Shown in pieces: positions 17,290 through 26,690 of a stretch of 64,000 bases of DNA (its first letter is position 1; the number at the start of each line of letters is the position of its first letter). This stretch comes from Chloroflexota bacterium (GTDB lineage: Bacteria > Chloroflexota > UBA11872), in contig JAJDVX010000037.1 of NCBI GenBank assembly GCA_022825895.1, positions 1 through 64,000 of the forward strand, written 5' to 3'. The notes beneath the pieces were generated by a model that searched no databases, had not been told where the DNA came from, and worked only from the letters and a program-made list of their open reading frames with translations. Position numbers and translations under genes: made by a program.

Positions 17290-17916
17290 ATGGCCAGAGC
17301 AACCGCGCCTCCCGGACTCTCCGCGCGCCGCGTGCCGCTGCGCAAGCCAATGACGCCGGAGGATCTTGCCGACGCGCGAATCCGCGAGGCCCTGGGTGAA
17401 ACCGGCCGCTGCGAGTGGGCGCAGCGGCACGATGGACTCCGGCAGTATCACGACGACGTCTGGGGCGAACGCCCGGCCGACGATTCAGGTTTCTTCGAGC
17501 GCATGCTGCTCGAAATCTTCCACGCCGGTCTGAGCTGGACGCTGATCTGGAATAAGCACCGGGCGCTTTACGACGCCTATCACGGTTTCGACATCGATGC
17601 GGTGGCTGGGTACGGTTCCGCCGACATTGCCCGCCTGCTCGACAATCCCAACGTCATTCGCAGCGAGCGGAAGATCGTCGCAGCCATCGAGAACGCTCGG
17701 AGCGTGCAGGCGATTCAAGACCACGACGGGTCCTTTGAGAACTATCTGCTCGACTTGCCGAAAAGCACGAATGCCAAGATCAACACGCTGAAGAAGACGT
17801 TCAAGTTCATGGGACCCGGCACGTCGCGCGCATTCCTGGAGTCGAGCGGCCTGGTGGCGCCGCCGCATCACGACTACTGTTTCAAGGCCGAACGCCCGCT
17901 CTGGTCCGCCGCCTGA
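17290..17916 (+). CDS. tag: DNA-3-methyladenine glycosylase I
   Basis: A 208-residue base-excision repair enzyme of the Tag family, removing 3-methyladenine from alkylated DNA. Typical elements are RCEWAQ, YHDDVWGERPADDSGFFERMLLEIFHAGLSW, and a C-terminal zinc-ligand segment HHDYC. ATG 17290 has GAGGA at 7 bp and was preferred to the GTG at 17263. The N-terminus is about 25 residues longer than in E. coli Tag. The next gene starts 10 bp downstream. Confidence 0.88.
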   Translation: MARATAPPGLSARRVPLRKPMTPEDLADARIREALGETGRCEWAQRHDGLRQYHDDVWGERPADDSGFFERMLLEIFHAGLSWTLIWNKHRALYDAYHGFDIDAVAGYGSADIARLLDNPNVIRSERKIVAAIENARSVQAIQDHDGSFENYLLDLPKSTNAKINTLKKTFKFMGPGTSRAFLESSGLVAPPHHDYCFKAERPLWSAA

Positions 17917-17926
17917 GCACCGGCCG

Positions 17927-18958
17927 GTGACCACCGTCGCGCTGGCGGACCTGCGGGAGTTTGGGCTCGCGGCGCTGGCCACCCGCGGCGTCAGCGAGGC
18001 TGATGCCGCGCTGGTGATTGACGTCATGCTCGAGCAGGATCTGCGCGGGCACGGCCACCACGGGATCGTGTTGCTGGCCCTGCGAATACGCGACCTGGAC
18101 GCCGGACGAGCCCGGGCCGACGCGGAGGTCGAAGTGTTGTCCGACCTGCCGGCCTTTACGGCCCTGGATGCGCACGGGGCGCTGGGACCCGTGGGAGCCG
18201 TCCAGGCCATGGACGCCTGCATCGCCAAGGCGCAGACCCAGGGATCCGCGATGGCGTCGCTGCGCGACATGCCGCACTGGGTCATTCCCGCCTTCTACAG
18301 CATGCGCGCGGCCTCAGCTAGCTTGATCGGCTATTGCTGCTGTTACACGGATCCCTCGTTCGCCCCGGTGGGAGGCGCCTCGCGTGTACTCGGCAACAAC
18401 CCCTTGTCGTACGCGATTCCCGCCGACCCGCGCCCGCCCATCGTGGTGGACTTTGGCGTCTCCGCCTCCACCGGACGGATACGCGAATTGGTGGCGGACG
18501 GCCAGCCGTTACCGGACGGTTGGGCTGTCGACACTGCGGGCTACCCGCTCAGCGACCCGGCCCGGGCCATGTCGGAAGGTGTATTCCTGCCCATCGCCGA
18601 GCATCGCGGGTATGGCCTGGGCCTCGTGCACGAAATGTTGGCCGCCTCGCTCAACGCCATGCCCATGGCGCTTGAACATCCACCCGGCCGCTACGGCGGC
18701 TTCTTCATGTCCTGCCGCGTGGACACCTTCCGGCCGCGCGATGACTTTCTGCGTGACGTGAATCACGCGCTCGACCGCGTAACCAGCAGTCCCTCTCTCG
18801 ATCCGGCAAGTCCCATCCGCTATCCCGGCGAACAGTCCGGCCTCGCCCTCCGCCGCAACCGCGCCCGAGGCCAAGTCGACCTCAGCACCGCATCCTGGAA
18901 CCGCGTCCACGAAGTCGCGGAGCTCACCGGCGTCCCTGCGCCCGAGGCTGTTGCCTAG
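17927..18958 (+). CDS. Ldh2/MDH2-family NAD(P)-dependent oxidoreductase, copy 1
   Basis: A 343-residue member of the malate/L-lactate/ureidoglycolate dehydrogenase family, which has its own fold unrelated to classical LDH. LRGHGHHGIVLL carries the conserved active-site His, and GNNPLSYAIP and a GYGLGLVHEMLA segment are typical. Compared with copy 2 at 59.9 kb the cofactor region is shorter, and the SGHPSHG form is replaced by RGHGHHG. It is immediately downstream of tag. Convergent with the glyA-gcvT fusion, 18 bp away. The substrate is a 2-hydroxy acid but cannot be specified. Confidence 0.82.
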   Translation: MTTVALADLREFGLAALATRGVSEADAALVIDVMLEQDLRGHGHHGIVLLALRIRDLDAGRARADAEVEVLSDLPAFTALDAHGALGPVGAVQAMDACIAKAQTQGSAMASLRDMPHWVIPAFYSMRAASASLIGYCCCYTDPSFAPVGGASRVLGNNPLSYAIPADPRPPIVVDFGVSASTGRIRELVADGQPLPDGWAVDTAGYPLSDPARAMSEGVFLPIAEHRGYGLGLVHEMLAASLNAMPMALEHPPGRYGGFFMSCRVDTFRPRDDFLRDVNHALDRVTSSPSLDPASPIRYPGEQSGLALRRNRARGQVDLSTASWNRVHEVAELTGVPAPEAVA

Positions 18959-18976
18959 GACCGAGGCTCGGGCGCC

Positions 18977-21900
18977 CTAGCGGAACCTGGAGACAACGAC
19001 GGCGTTGGCCGGGAGCGGGTAGCGGCCGCCGCGTTTGAGTTCGCGGGGGACGGTGGCGCGGCCGCCGCGGCGGGCGGAGACACCAGCAAAGACGCGCAGG
19101 GGCGTGCCTTCGGCGCTCACGCGCTGCATCACGTGGGCCATGCCGACCTGGCGCTGGTTGGTGTCCAGGGCGGCGCTGGTGACGATACCGACCCAGCCGC
19201 CGCGGGCGTCGACGACCGGGTCACCTTCGCGGGCGATCGGCACGCGCTCGTCGGTGATGGTGAAACGCACGATCTGGCTGGTGCGGCGCTGTTCGCGCGC
19301 GATGAACCCAGAGCGCCCGATGAAGAACGGCTTGTAGAGCTTCACGAAGCCGCCGAAGCCAGCGTCGCCCGGCGTCAGGTCCAGATCGCCGCCCAGTTCG
19401 TGACCGTACAGCGGCAGCCCCGCCTCGGTGCGGGTGGAATCGCGTGAGCCCAGGCCGGCCGGGCGAACGCCGTCGTCGAACCCCGCGTCCAGGATCGCGT
19501 GCCACAGGTCATTGGCGGCCTCGGGATGCACCAGGAGCTCAAAGCCCACGCGCTCGCCCGTGTAGCCGGTATGGGCGACTTCCAGGTCAATGCCTGCCAA
19601 AGTGAACGACCCGACATCGAACCCTCGCAGGCGTCGCAGACGTCGCCGCGACTCGTCGTCGGGCGCCAGGCGGGCCAGCACGTCGCGTGATCGAGGGCCC
19701 TGCAGCGCCAGATCCAGGCGCCGCTCGTCGCCTTCGGCCTCGGCCTTCAGGTCGCGCAGCGTGACCTGAATCGGAGCTTCGGCCCAAGGATCGTCCGCCT
19801 CGATCTCGTACTGCCGTTCGTTGACGCCGTTCAGCCAGACCCAGTTCTTCTCGGTGTTGGCCGCGTTGACCACGACCAGGAACCGCTCGCGTTCCATCCG
19901 GTAGATGATCAGGTCGTCCAGGGGATGGCCGGTGGGATCCAGCAGGTAGGTGTAAGCCGCGCGGCCGTTGGGCAATCGCGACGCATTGGCGGTCGTGACC
20001 AGGTCCAGGAACTCGCCGGCATGTTCGCCTTCCACGGAAAACACGCCCATGTGTCCCACGTCAAAGAGGCCCGCCGCGTTCCGAACGGCCGCATGCTCCT
20101 CGGCGATGCCGCCGTAGTAGACCGGCATGGACCAGCCGGCGAAGGGAACCATGCGGGCGCCCAGATCGTTGCTGTGGACATCGTGCAGCGGGGTCTGGCG
20201 CAGCGGGTCGCCTTCCCGCCACAGGCCGCCCAGCAACGCGCCCCACACGGGGCCACGCAGCTGGACCTGGGCCAGCGGATCACTGGCCTCTTGCGACCAA
20301 TCGAACCGAGGCCGGGCCTCGGACGGCTCCGCGGGCAGCCTTGCCTGCCGTCCCAGGAAGAATGGACGGCTCAGGTCAGGCGCGGGCGCCAGCGGCAGTC
20401 GCGTCCGCACGACGTTGCGTGCCTTCAATTCCGCTTCGACGACGGCCGCGTCGGCGGACGGATACAGCAGCACGGCCGCACGGCCGTCGCGGGCCAGCAG
20501 GGCGGGCACCTCGACCACGTTGAGGGTGGTTACGCCCGCTTTCGCGCCGAGGCGGTCGGCGTCCGCCGCGCCTATGGTCATGCCGGTCATGCCCCGGCTG
20601 ACGTGCGCCGCGTCGGCAACCACAATTGGTCCCACGATCTTGCGACTCGGCTCGTCCGGGTCGATCAGCGCGTAGCCGTCCGCGACTTCCTGCAGCCACT
20701 CGGCCGCGCATTCGCTGATCGCGGGGTCGAGCACGGCGAAGAGCCGGCGGTCGCGAGGCGACCGGTCCTCGTCAGGGCGCACGAACAACACCGGTTGGAC
20801 ATCGCCGGCGGGATCGGAAATGCCGGCGTGAATGGCCTCGCCCGGCTCCATATCGCGCACCCGCTGATCCGCGATTTCGTCGGCGAAGGCCAGAACGCGG
20901 CGTCCGCGCAATTCCAATATTCCCGAGGGTGGCGTAGCGGCTGGCGCCGGCACGTTTTCCGCGCGTCCGCGCGCCGCAAACTCGGCAACGTCATGGCGCA
21001 GTTGCAACTGCGTGAGAAAGTCGAGGCGTCCGCGGTATCGCGGCGACCGGCGGCCGGGATAGGTCACGCCGACCATCGCCTTGAAGGAACGGGCCAGAAT
21101 GTCGGCCAGCACGTCCATGTCGTCGGCGGTGTAACCGCGCTGAGTCAGCCAGGGTGTCCCCAAGCGAACGCCAGTGGGGGCCGCGAATCCGACGTCGCCG
21201 GGCAGCGAGTTGCGGTTGGCCACGATGCCGATGCTGTCCAGCATGCGCACGGCGGGTTCGCCGCGCAGGTCGCCGCCGGCGCCGGTGCGCTTCAGGTCGA
21301 TCACCAGCAGGTGGGTGTCGGTGCCGCCGTAGGCGAGACCCACGCCGCGTTCCGTCAGCGCCGCGGCCAGGGCCGCGGCGTTGGCCCGGATCTGGCGTTG
21401 CGTGGCCCGGAAGCCCGGCGAGTCCGCGATCTTGAAGGCCACCGCCATCGCCCCGATCTTGTTCAGGTGAGGCCCACCCTGTTCTCCCGGAAAAACCGCC
21501 CGGTCGACCCGGCGCATCAGCCGCCGCCGGTGCGACAGGATGACTGCGCCGCGGGGACCGAACAGGGTTTTGTGCGTGGTGAAGGTGACGACGTCGGCCA
21601 GACCGACCGGCGACGGATACTCGCCCGCCACCACCATCCCGGCCGGATGCGAGATGTCAGCCAGCAGGTAGGCGCCAACCTCGTCGGCAATGGCGCGGAA
21701 CCGCTCCCAGTCCGGCGCCCACGGGTACGAGGTGTAGCCGGCCACAATGATGCGCGGACGGTCGCGCCGGGCGATTTCCGCGATCTGGTCATAATCCAGC
21801 CGCCCGTCGACGTCCGCGATGCTGTAGCTGGATGACTGGAATCGGCGCCCACTGCGATTGACCGACGCGCCGTGGCTCAAGTGCCCGCCGTGGGCCAGCG

Positions 21901-22381
21901 CCAGTCCCAGGATGGTGTCGTTGGGCTCCAGCAGCGCTTCGTAGACCGCGTTGTTGGCGGCCGCACCGGAGAGCGCCTGCACGTTGACGTGCAGGCCTTC
22001 CGCGGGAACGCGCTCGTTCGCAAACAGCGCCGCGCAGCGTCGTTGCGCCAGCGCTTCAACCAGGTTGGTGTAGTCGTTGCCGCGGTAGTAGCGGCGGTCG
22101 CCATAGCGCCGGAATCTCGCCAGTTGGGCCCCGGTGTCCGCCAGTCGCTCCGGCAAATCGCGACGCATCGGCCCGGAGGGATATCCCTCGGCGTAGATGC
22201 TCGTCAGCGGCGAACCCAGCGCGGCCCGCACCGGGGCCGGCGTGAGGCTCTCCGATGGAATCAGGATCAGCTTGTCGCGCTGCCGGCGGTGCTCCTGCGC
22301 AATGAGGTCCGCCACCAGTGGATCGACATCGTCGAGGTCCTGGTCAAAGACGAGATCGGCGTAAGTCGAATTAGCGGTCAT
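18977..22381 (-). CDS. Fusion: serine hydroxymethyltransferase + glycine-cleavage T protein (aminomethyltransferase)
   Basis: A 1134-residue protein combining two folate one-carbon enzymes. Residues 1 to about 460 are an SHMT-like PLP domain (IYAEGYPSG at 62-70; PLP Lys271 in TTHKTLFGPRG). Residues about 726-1134 are a GcvT domain (PLHDVHSNDLGARMVPFAGW; catalytic Asp in HPLDDLI; C-terminal RRGGRATVPREL). The 265-residue region between them is not recognised. SHMT makes glycine and methylene-THF from serine, while GcvT makes methylene-THF from the aminomethyl group on H-protein, so the fusion could channel folate. The motif after RYYRGNDYTN differs from the usual RYYGGCEYVD, so substrate use may differ. 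No gcvH or gcvP is nearby. Chloroflexota are known to carry such fusions, to my knowledge. Confidence 0.9.
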   Translation of the reverse strand: MTANSTYADLVFDQDLDDVDPLVADLIAQEHRRQRDKLILIPSESLTPAPVRAALGSPLTSIYAEGYPSGPMRRDLPERLADTGAQLARFRRYGDRRYYRGNDYTNLVEALAQRRCAALFANERVPAEGLHVNVQALSGAAANNAVYEALLEPNDTILGLALAHGGHLSHGASVNRSGRRFQSSSYSIADVDGRLDYDQIAEIARRDRPRIIVAGYTSYPWAPDWERFRAIADEVGAYLLADISHPAGMVVAGEYPSPVGLADVVTFTTHKTLFGPRGAVILSHRRRLMRRVDRAVFPGEQGGPHLNKIGAMAVAFKIADSPGFRATQRQIRANAAALAAALTERGVGLAYGGTDTHLLVIDLKRTGAGGDLRGEPAVRMLDSIGIVANRNSLPGDVGFAAPTGVRLGTPWLTQRGYTADDMDVLADILARSFKAMVGVTYPGRRSPRYRGRLDFLTQLQLRHDVAEFAARGRAENVPAPAATPPSGILELRGRRVLAFADEIADQRVRDMEPGEAIHAGISDPAGDVQPVLFVRPDEDRSPRDRRLFAVLDPAISECAAEWLQEVADGYALIDPDEPSRKIVGPIVVADAAHVSRGMTGMTIGAADADRLGAKAGVTTLNVVEVPALLARDGRAAVLLYPSADAAVVEAELKARNVVRTRLPLAPAPDLSRPFFLGRQARLPAEPSEARPRFDWSQEASDPLAQVQLRGPVWGALLGGLWREGDPLRQTPLHDVHSNDLGARMVPFAGWSMPVYYGGIAEEHAAVRNAAGLFDVGHMGVFSVEGEHAGEFLDLVTTANASRLPNGRAAYTYLLDPTGHPLDDLIIYRMERERFLVVVNAANTEKNWVWLNGVNERQYEIEADDPWAEAPIQVTLRDLKAEAEGDERRLDLALQGPRSRDVLARLAPDDESRRRLRRLRGFDVGSFTLAGIDLEVAHTGYTGERVGFELLVHPEAANDLWHAILDAGFDDGVRPAGLGSRDSTRTEAGLPLYGHELGGDLDLTPGDAGFGGFVKLYKPFFIGRSGFIAREQRRTSQIVRFTITDERVPIAREGDPVVDARGGWVGIVTSAALDTNQRQVGMAHVMQRVSAEGTPLRVFAGVSARRGGRATVPRELKRGGRYPLPANAVVVSRFR

Positions 22382-22484
22382 GTGTTGGCCTGAGATCCCA
22401 GCCCTTCCAGCTTAAGGCCACCCAAGGGACTGGATTGTGACGCGGCGCACCGAAGGCCTCGTCGGTCCTTGAGCGTCGTGGCTG

Positions 22485-23189
22485 TTAGCGCTGAACCCGG
22501 CGGCCTTCGCGGAGGGCGCGGGAGCGGGCCTGCTGCATGGTTTCGCGGACCTTGCCGCCGAAGCGTTCTTCCAGCCAGGGGTCGCCGCGGACGTGGTAGC
22601 CGGCGCGTTCCCAGAATCCCGGTTCCTCGTGGTCCATGAATTCCAGGCCGCGCACCCACTTGGCACTCTTCCAGAAGTAGAGGCTGGGCAGCACCAGGCG
22701 CAGCGGGCCGCCGTGCTCATGGGTGAGCGGGGCGCCATCGTGTTTGAGGGCGAATAGCACGTCGTCCTGGTCCAGTTCCGAAAGCGCCAGGTTGGCGGTG
22801 TAGTTCGGGTCGGCGTGGACCATGACGAACTGGGCTTCGGGCAGCGGCTTCACCCGCGACAGCACCTCGCGGACGTGGATTCCACGCCACAGGTTGTCGT
22901 ACTTGCTCCAATGCGTGACGCAGTGGATGTCGGAGGTGATTTCCACCTGGGGCAGGGCGATGAACTCGTCCCAGGACCAGCGTACGTCCTCTTCGACCAG
23001 TCCAGTGATTCGGAAGTCCCACGTGGACATGTCGTAGGGGCGCGGCTCCATGTAGTGGAGGACCGGCCACTTGTCGGTGAGGCGTTGGTCGGGCGGCAGG
23101 CGCGGCTCGCGCAGTTCGGGCGGCCGCGGGGTCACGTCGGGAACGTCGGCCACCGGCTTGGAGTTGCCGCGCAGGAATCGGTTGAACAT
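22485..23189 (-). CDS. Sulfite oxidase-like molybdopterin oxidoreductase
   Basis: A 234-residue member of the sulfite oxidase/MsrP catalytic family. Cys90 in SDIHCVTHWSK is the expected molybdenum ligand, followed by WRGIHVREVL and the HEHGGPLRLVLPSLYFWKSAKWVRGLEF segment typical of the family. No Tat or Sec signal is visible, so it is predicted cytoplasmic, unlike MsrP. The physiological substrate is unknown. Its first 158 codons overlap, in another frame, the 3' part of the beta-lactamase-like gene; the Cys90 motif lies in that overlap, so the start cannot simply be moved downstream. Confidence 0.86.
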   Translation of the reverse strand: MFNRFLRGNSKPVADVPDVTPRPPELREPRLPPDQRLTDKWPVLHYMEPRPYDMSTWDFRITGLVEEDVRWSWDEFIALPQVEITSDIHCVTHWSKYDNLWRGIHVREVLSRVKPLPEAQFVMVHADPNYTANLALSELDQDDVLFALKHDGAPLTHEHGGPLRLVLPSLYFWKSAKWVRGLEFMDHEEPGFWERAGYHVRGDPWLEERFGGKVRETMQQARSRALREGRRVQR

Positions 23190-24834
23190 TGGGTTGAATG
23201 CTTGAGACCTTCTGACTCGACCGTACGCGCCTGTGGTGTTGGGCGCAACCGCGCGCCGGGTAGCCGACGGGCGCGTCGGACTCGATAGCCGGTGGGTCGA
23301 CCGCGTTCACGATCATGCGTGCCACGTCGGCAATCACCGCCGCTGAACGTTCGCGATCGGGCGTCCGATCCACCAGCAGCACCACCGTGACGGGTCCCAT
23401 GGCGGTGTAGACGATGCCGGCATCGTTACTGGCGTCGGGATAGTCGCCGGTCTTGTGGGCCACGGCGTGGTGCCGCAGCCAGCGCGGGATCCGGTTGGTC
23501 CGGCGCTCCCGAAGCAGCAGATCGCGCATGGCTCCGATTTCGCTCAGCGTTGGCTGCCAGACGCCAGGTCGCAGACCGACCATGCGTTCCAGCACATCCG
23601 CCATTTCGCGCGCGGTCGTGATTGGTTCGTTGACGTTGATCGTGGTGACCTGCAGACCCTCGCGCCGCAGGTCAAAGTCGATGTTCTGGTAGCCCACGCG
23701 GTCCGCCAGCAGGATCGCGGCGGCGTTGTCGCTGACCGTGATGGCGTGCGTCAGCGCCGTGCCAACGTCGATCTGCTGACCCGGCTCCAAGCTCACCGGT
23801 GGGTCGGCGCGTTCCGCCACGGACTCGTCCATCGTCAGGAGTTCGCCGAACGACAGCAGTCTCGCCGCGCGCTGGCGAAAGGCTTCGCGCAGCAGCAGCG
23901 CCTTCCAGACGCTGAGCGTGCGCATAGCTCGGTCGGCGTTGATGGCCACCAGGGGACGGTTGGAGCCCGAGTTGGCGGCAAAGACGGCCCAGTCGCCCGG
24001 CTCCCGCCGGATGCGAGCGCGAACGGCCGCCGTCAATCGCTCGTGGATCGTTCGCCCCGCGGATTCCAGCCACGCGGCCATGCTGGACACCGGCCTGGCG
24101 CGGTCATGGGTTACGAGTCCCAAGTCGACCACGAGCTGTCCCACGGGCCGCGCCCGCACGACTTGACTATCGGTGGCACGTTCCAGGACGCCGCGCTGGA
24201 AGCGCTGCACGATCGTCTGGCCGAATTGCTGGGGCTGTGACATCGGCAGGCCGAATCGCCGCAGCGCCCGGTTCCGGTCCCACGCCAGGAAGCGGGCCGG
24301 CGAGGGGTTTCCAAAGTAGGCGGCCCGAAGGGGATCGTCGGTCAGCCAGGCCAACCGCGCGTCAGCATTGGCGCGGGAGTCTACGGGCATCGGCACCTGA
24401 TGCTGGTCGTGCAGCCAGCGCGTGTGGCCGGCCGCGTCCAGCAGTTCCAGCACGTTGGCCGGGGCGAGATTCACGTCGCGGCGCGGTGACTGGATCGCCC
24501 CGTGGGTGAAGGCCTGGATAGCCAGACCATCTCTCCCGAAGGGGAGGCTGACCGGATAGCCGAGAACGTGCGGGCCGCCGACTCTGCGATAGACGTCCCA
24601 CCAGGGCCGCCGTCCATTGAACACGGCGAATCCCGCGTCCGGCGCCGGCGACGCCTGGCGAAAGTGGTGTCCATTCTCGATGGCGAAGTCCTGGGGCACG
24701 TCTTCGTCGGTCAGTCCGGGACCAACGAACGGCGCGGCGGCCAGTGTTCCGGCGACGATTCTCCCGAACGCCCGTCGCCCAATCGGCGGTGACCCGCCGT
24801 GCCCGTGCCCGGGCGGCGTGTCGAAGTCAGCCAC
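22717..24834 (-). CDS. Class A beta-lactamase-like serine hydrolase with long out-of-frame C-terminal extension
   Basis: The N-terminus has a twin-Arg (GRRAF) export signal, then a module shared with the secreted protein at 13.9 kb (VYRRVGGPHVLGYPVSLPF; FGLPMSQPQQFGQTIVQRFQ). Residues about 260-510 form a class A beta-lactamase/transpeptidase fold with SVWK (308-311), SDN (368-370) and KTG (461-463). The domain ends near residue 510, but there is no stop codon and the frame runs on for about 195 codons, 473 bp of it inside the next gene. That tail is Arg/Ala/Pro-rich and looks non-native. A lost stop codon or a sequence error is likely. It starts 5 bp after the lipoprotein gene. Its role may be peptidoglycan or beta-lactam hydrolysis; resistance is not established. 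Confidence 0.78.
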   Translation of the reverse strand: MADFDTPPGHGHGGSPPIGRRAFGRIVAGTLAAAPFVGPGLTDEDVPQDFAIENGHHFRQASPAPDAGFAVFNGRRPWWDVYRRVGGPHVLGYPVSLPFGRDGLAIQAFTHGAIQSPRRDVNLAPANVLELLDAAGHTRWLHDQHQVPMPVDSRANADARLAWLTDDPLRAAYFGNPSPARFLAWDRNRALRRFGLPMSQPQQFGQTIVQRFQRGVLERATDSQVVRARPVGQLVVDLGLVTHDRARPVSSMAAWLESAGRTIHERLTAAVRARIRREPGDWAVFAANSGSNRPLVAINADRAMRTLSVWKALLLREAFRQRAARLLSFGELLTMDESVAERADPPVSLEPGQQIDVGTALTHAITVSDNAAAILLADRVGYQNIDFDLRREGLQVTTINVNEPITTAREMADVLERMVGLRPGVWQPTLSEIGAMRDLLLRERRTNRIPRWLRHHAVAHKTGDYPDASNDAGIVYTAMGPVTVVLLVDRTPDRERSAAVIADVARMIVNAVDPPAIESDAPVGYPARGCAQHHRRVRSSQKVSSIQPNVQPIPARQLQAGGRRSRRDPAAARTARAAPAARPTPHRQVAGPPLHGAAPLRHVHVGLPNHWTGRRGRTLVLGRVHRPAPGGNHLRHPLRHALEQVRQPVAWNPRPRGAVAGEAAARSPVRHGPRRPELHRQPGAFGTGPGRRAIRPQTRWRPAHP

Positions 24835-24839
24835 GCAGG

Positions 24840-26690
24840 TCAGCCAAGGGCCACGGGCACATTGCCGAAGTACGTCAGCGATTGACCCAACCCCGGCGCG
24901 GAATCGGCCATGGATGGACCTTCCGCGCCCAGCGGATCGCCGCGCTCATGCACGAAGGTGGTGACCCGAAACCGCAGCGAGGCCGGATCGCGTTGGATTT
25001 CCAGCGCGGGAATCAGAATGATGACGCGCGACCCATCAACGAACGCGGCGGCGCCGGTGGGTGCGGCGGCGGCGGGATTGACGGCCGTGCGCTTCTGGAG
25101 TCGCCAGGGCGGCGCGGCGTCGGGTCGGTAGATCAGTTCGAACCACGTGTCGGTGTTTTGGAAGAGGTCGAAGTCGCCGACCTGCGGCCTCCAGTCGTCG
25201 CTGATGCTGTCGGTGGCCTGTAAGGCAAGGGCAATCTGGAAGCCGAGATTGCTGTCGGCCCGCGGCAGTCGGTCGGCCAGCTCAATCAGGAACGCCACAT
25301 AGGTCCCGTCCGCCGTTGACGGGGCCACGGGCTCCACCGCGAACCACGCGCTCCGCAGGAGGTCCAGGTCGGCGCCCGTTAAGTCCGTGGTTCCGCTGGT
25401 GATGCGCCGAATGTCGGCGAAGGCGAAACCGCTGACCGGCGAAAGGTCATGAATCGAGAAATAGTCCGCGCTGCGATCGACATGAAAGAGGGGCTGATCG
25501 TCGGCGGGGACGATGGCCAGGGTGCGGTCGACGGCCCGGGCGCCCAGCACGACGGTCCCAGCGGCCACCTGGGCATCGAGTTGCCGGCCGGTTTGGTAGC
25601 GCCACGTCGACTCATCCGTGCCTCGAATCAGCACGAGGGGAATGGTCTGCTCGGTTCCCGCCCGCAGGTCAAGCCTGCCGATACGGTCGGGAACCAGCGC
25701 GGCGGACCCCTTCGTCCGGGTGAGCCGCAATTCCGCCGCTCCGTCGCCGCCCAGGTTCACGAGCCGGCAGGCCGTTCGCTGCATAAGGGCACCGCTGGGA
25801 ACGTCAACGCTTTCGGGACACAGCGTGGCGACAAGGGGAGCCGCGACGTCGCTGGCACCGGCGGCGGCGCGCGGCAGCGCCAGCTGGTAATCCTCAATCT
25901 CACCGGCCTGCCAGCGCCCGCCGCCATCCCAGGCGTCGCCCACAATGCGTTCCCGCGTCAGGGCCACCCGCATCCAGGCGCCGTCGGGCAGCCGACTCGC
26001 GCCGCCGAGCGCGAAGGGAAGCGTGCGGACCGATCGGGACGTTCCCGAGGCCAGGTTGACGACGAGATTCCGGACCGCCCATTCGGGCGTCGCGTCTTCA
26101 CCAACGCTCCAGCGGCCATCCAGGTTCATGTCGATCAGGACGTTCAGGTACCGGGGGCCCGACGGCGCGCCAGACGCCAGCGACACCATCACATCCAGCG
26201 TGGCCTGAGCCGGCGCCTTGTCGAGGGCCAGCGTCAACGACAGCACGCCGTCATCCCCGTCATCTCGATTGACCAGGTTGGGCACGCCGTCCGGATCCGC
26301 CCGGTCGTCTGCCCCGGCCTCCGCCGTGACGATGTCGCCGAGCCGGTCGGCGCCGGGCCGCAGCACGTGGGCGCCCGGATTCGGGCTGCTGCGGGTGTCG
26401 AGGCGGGTGGGGAAGCGGCCGATGACGCGGGTGCCGCGGTAGCCGGCCGGCGCGCCGTCGGGCGCGTCCCCAAAGTCGGCGGCGAGCGCCGGGGGAGCGG
26501 TGGGACTGGCTTCCGACCTGACTGGCGCCGGGGGCGCCTGTGTGACCGCCGGAACGGCGTCAACCGTCGGCGTAGCGATCGGACTCACGGCCGCTGGCGG
26601 CGCTCCCGACTCGTCGGCCGGCTCGCAGCTCACCAACGCCAGCATGCTGACCACCAGCGCAACAGCCTGACGACGGGCGGCGAGACGCAT
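24840..26690 (-). CDS. Large surface lipoprotein with GEVED-like domain
   Basis: A 616-residue lipoprotein: signal peptide with lipobox LVSC (Cys22), a Pro/Ala/Thr-rich spacer to about residue 70, then a domain starting FGDAPDGAP and ending AGEIEDYQL (about 72-275), which matches the pattern of bacterial GEVED domains, including an Asp-rich DPDGVPNLVNRDDGDDG that may bind calcium. Residues about 280-616 form further beta-rich regions without recognised family. It starts the operon that continues with the beta-lactamase-like protein and the molybdopterin enzyme. It is probably an envelope-exposed adhesion or structural protein. Confidence 0.72.
   Translation of the reverse strand: MRLAARRQAVALVVSMLALVSCEPADESGAPPAAVSPIATPTVDAVPAVTQAPPAPVRSEASPTAPPALAADFGDAPDGAPAGYRGTRVIGRFPTRLDTRSSPNPGAHVLRPGADRLGDIVTAEAGADDRADPDGVPNLVNRDDGDDGVLSLTLALDKAPAQATLDVMVSLASGAPSGPRYLNVLIDMNLDGRWSVGEDATPEWAVRNLVVNLASGTSRSVRTLPFALGGASRLPDGAWMRVALTRERIVGDAWDGGGRWQAGEIEDYQLALPRAAAGASDVAAPLVATLCPESVDVPSGALMQRTACRLVNLGGDGAAELRLTRTKGSAALVPDRIGRLDLRAGTEQTIPLVLIRGTDESTWRYQTGRQLDAQVAAGTVVLGARAVDRTLAIVPADDQPLFHVDRSADYFSIHDLSPVSGFAFADIRRITSGTTDLTGADLDLLRSAWFAVEPVAPSTADGTYVAFLIELADRLPRADSNLGFQIALALQATDSISDDWRPQVGDFDLFQNTDTWFELIYRPDAAPPWRLQKRTAVNPAAAAPTGAAAFVDGSRVIILIPALEIQRDPASLRFRVTTFVHERGDPLGAEGPSMADSAPGLGQSLTYFGNVPVALG

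Noticed and set aside
19925-21835. 636-residue plus-strand frame opposite the glyA-gcvT fusion
   Set aside because: Antisense to a clearly conserved enzyme and without recognisable motifs.
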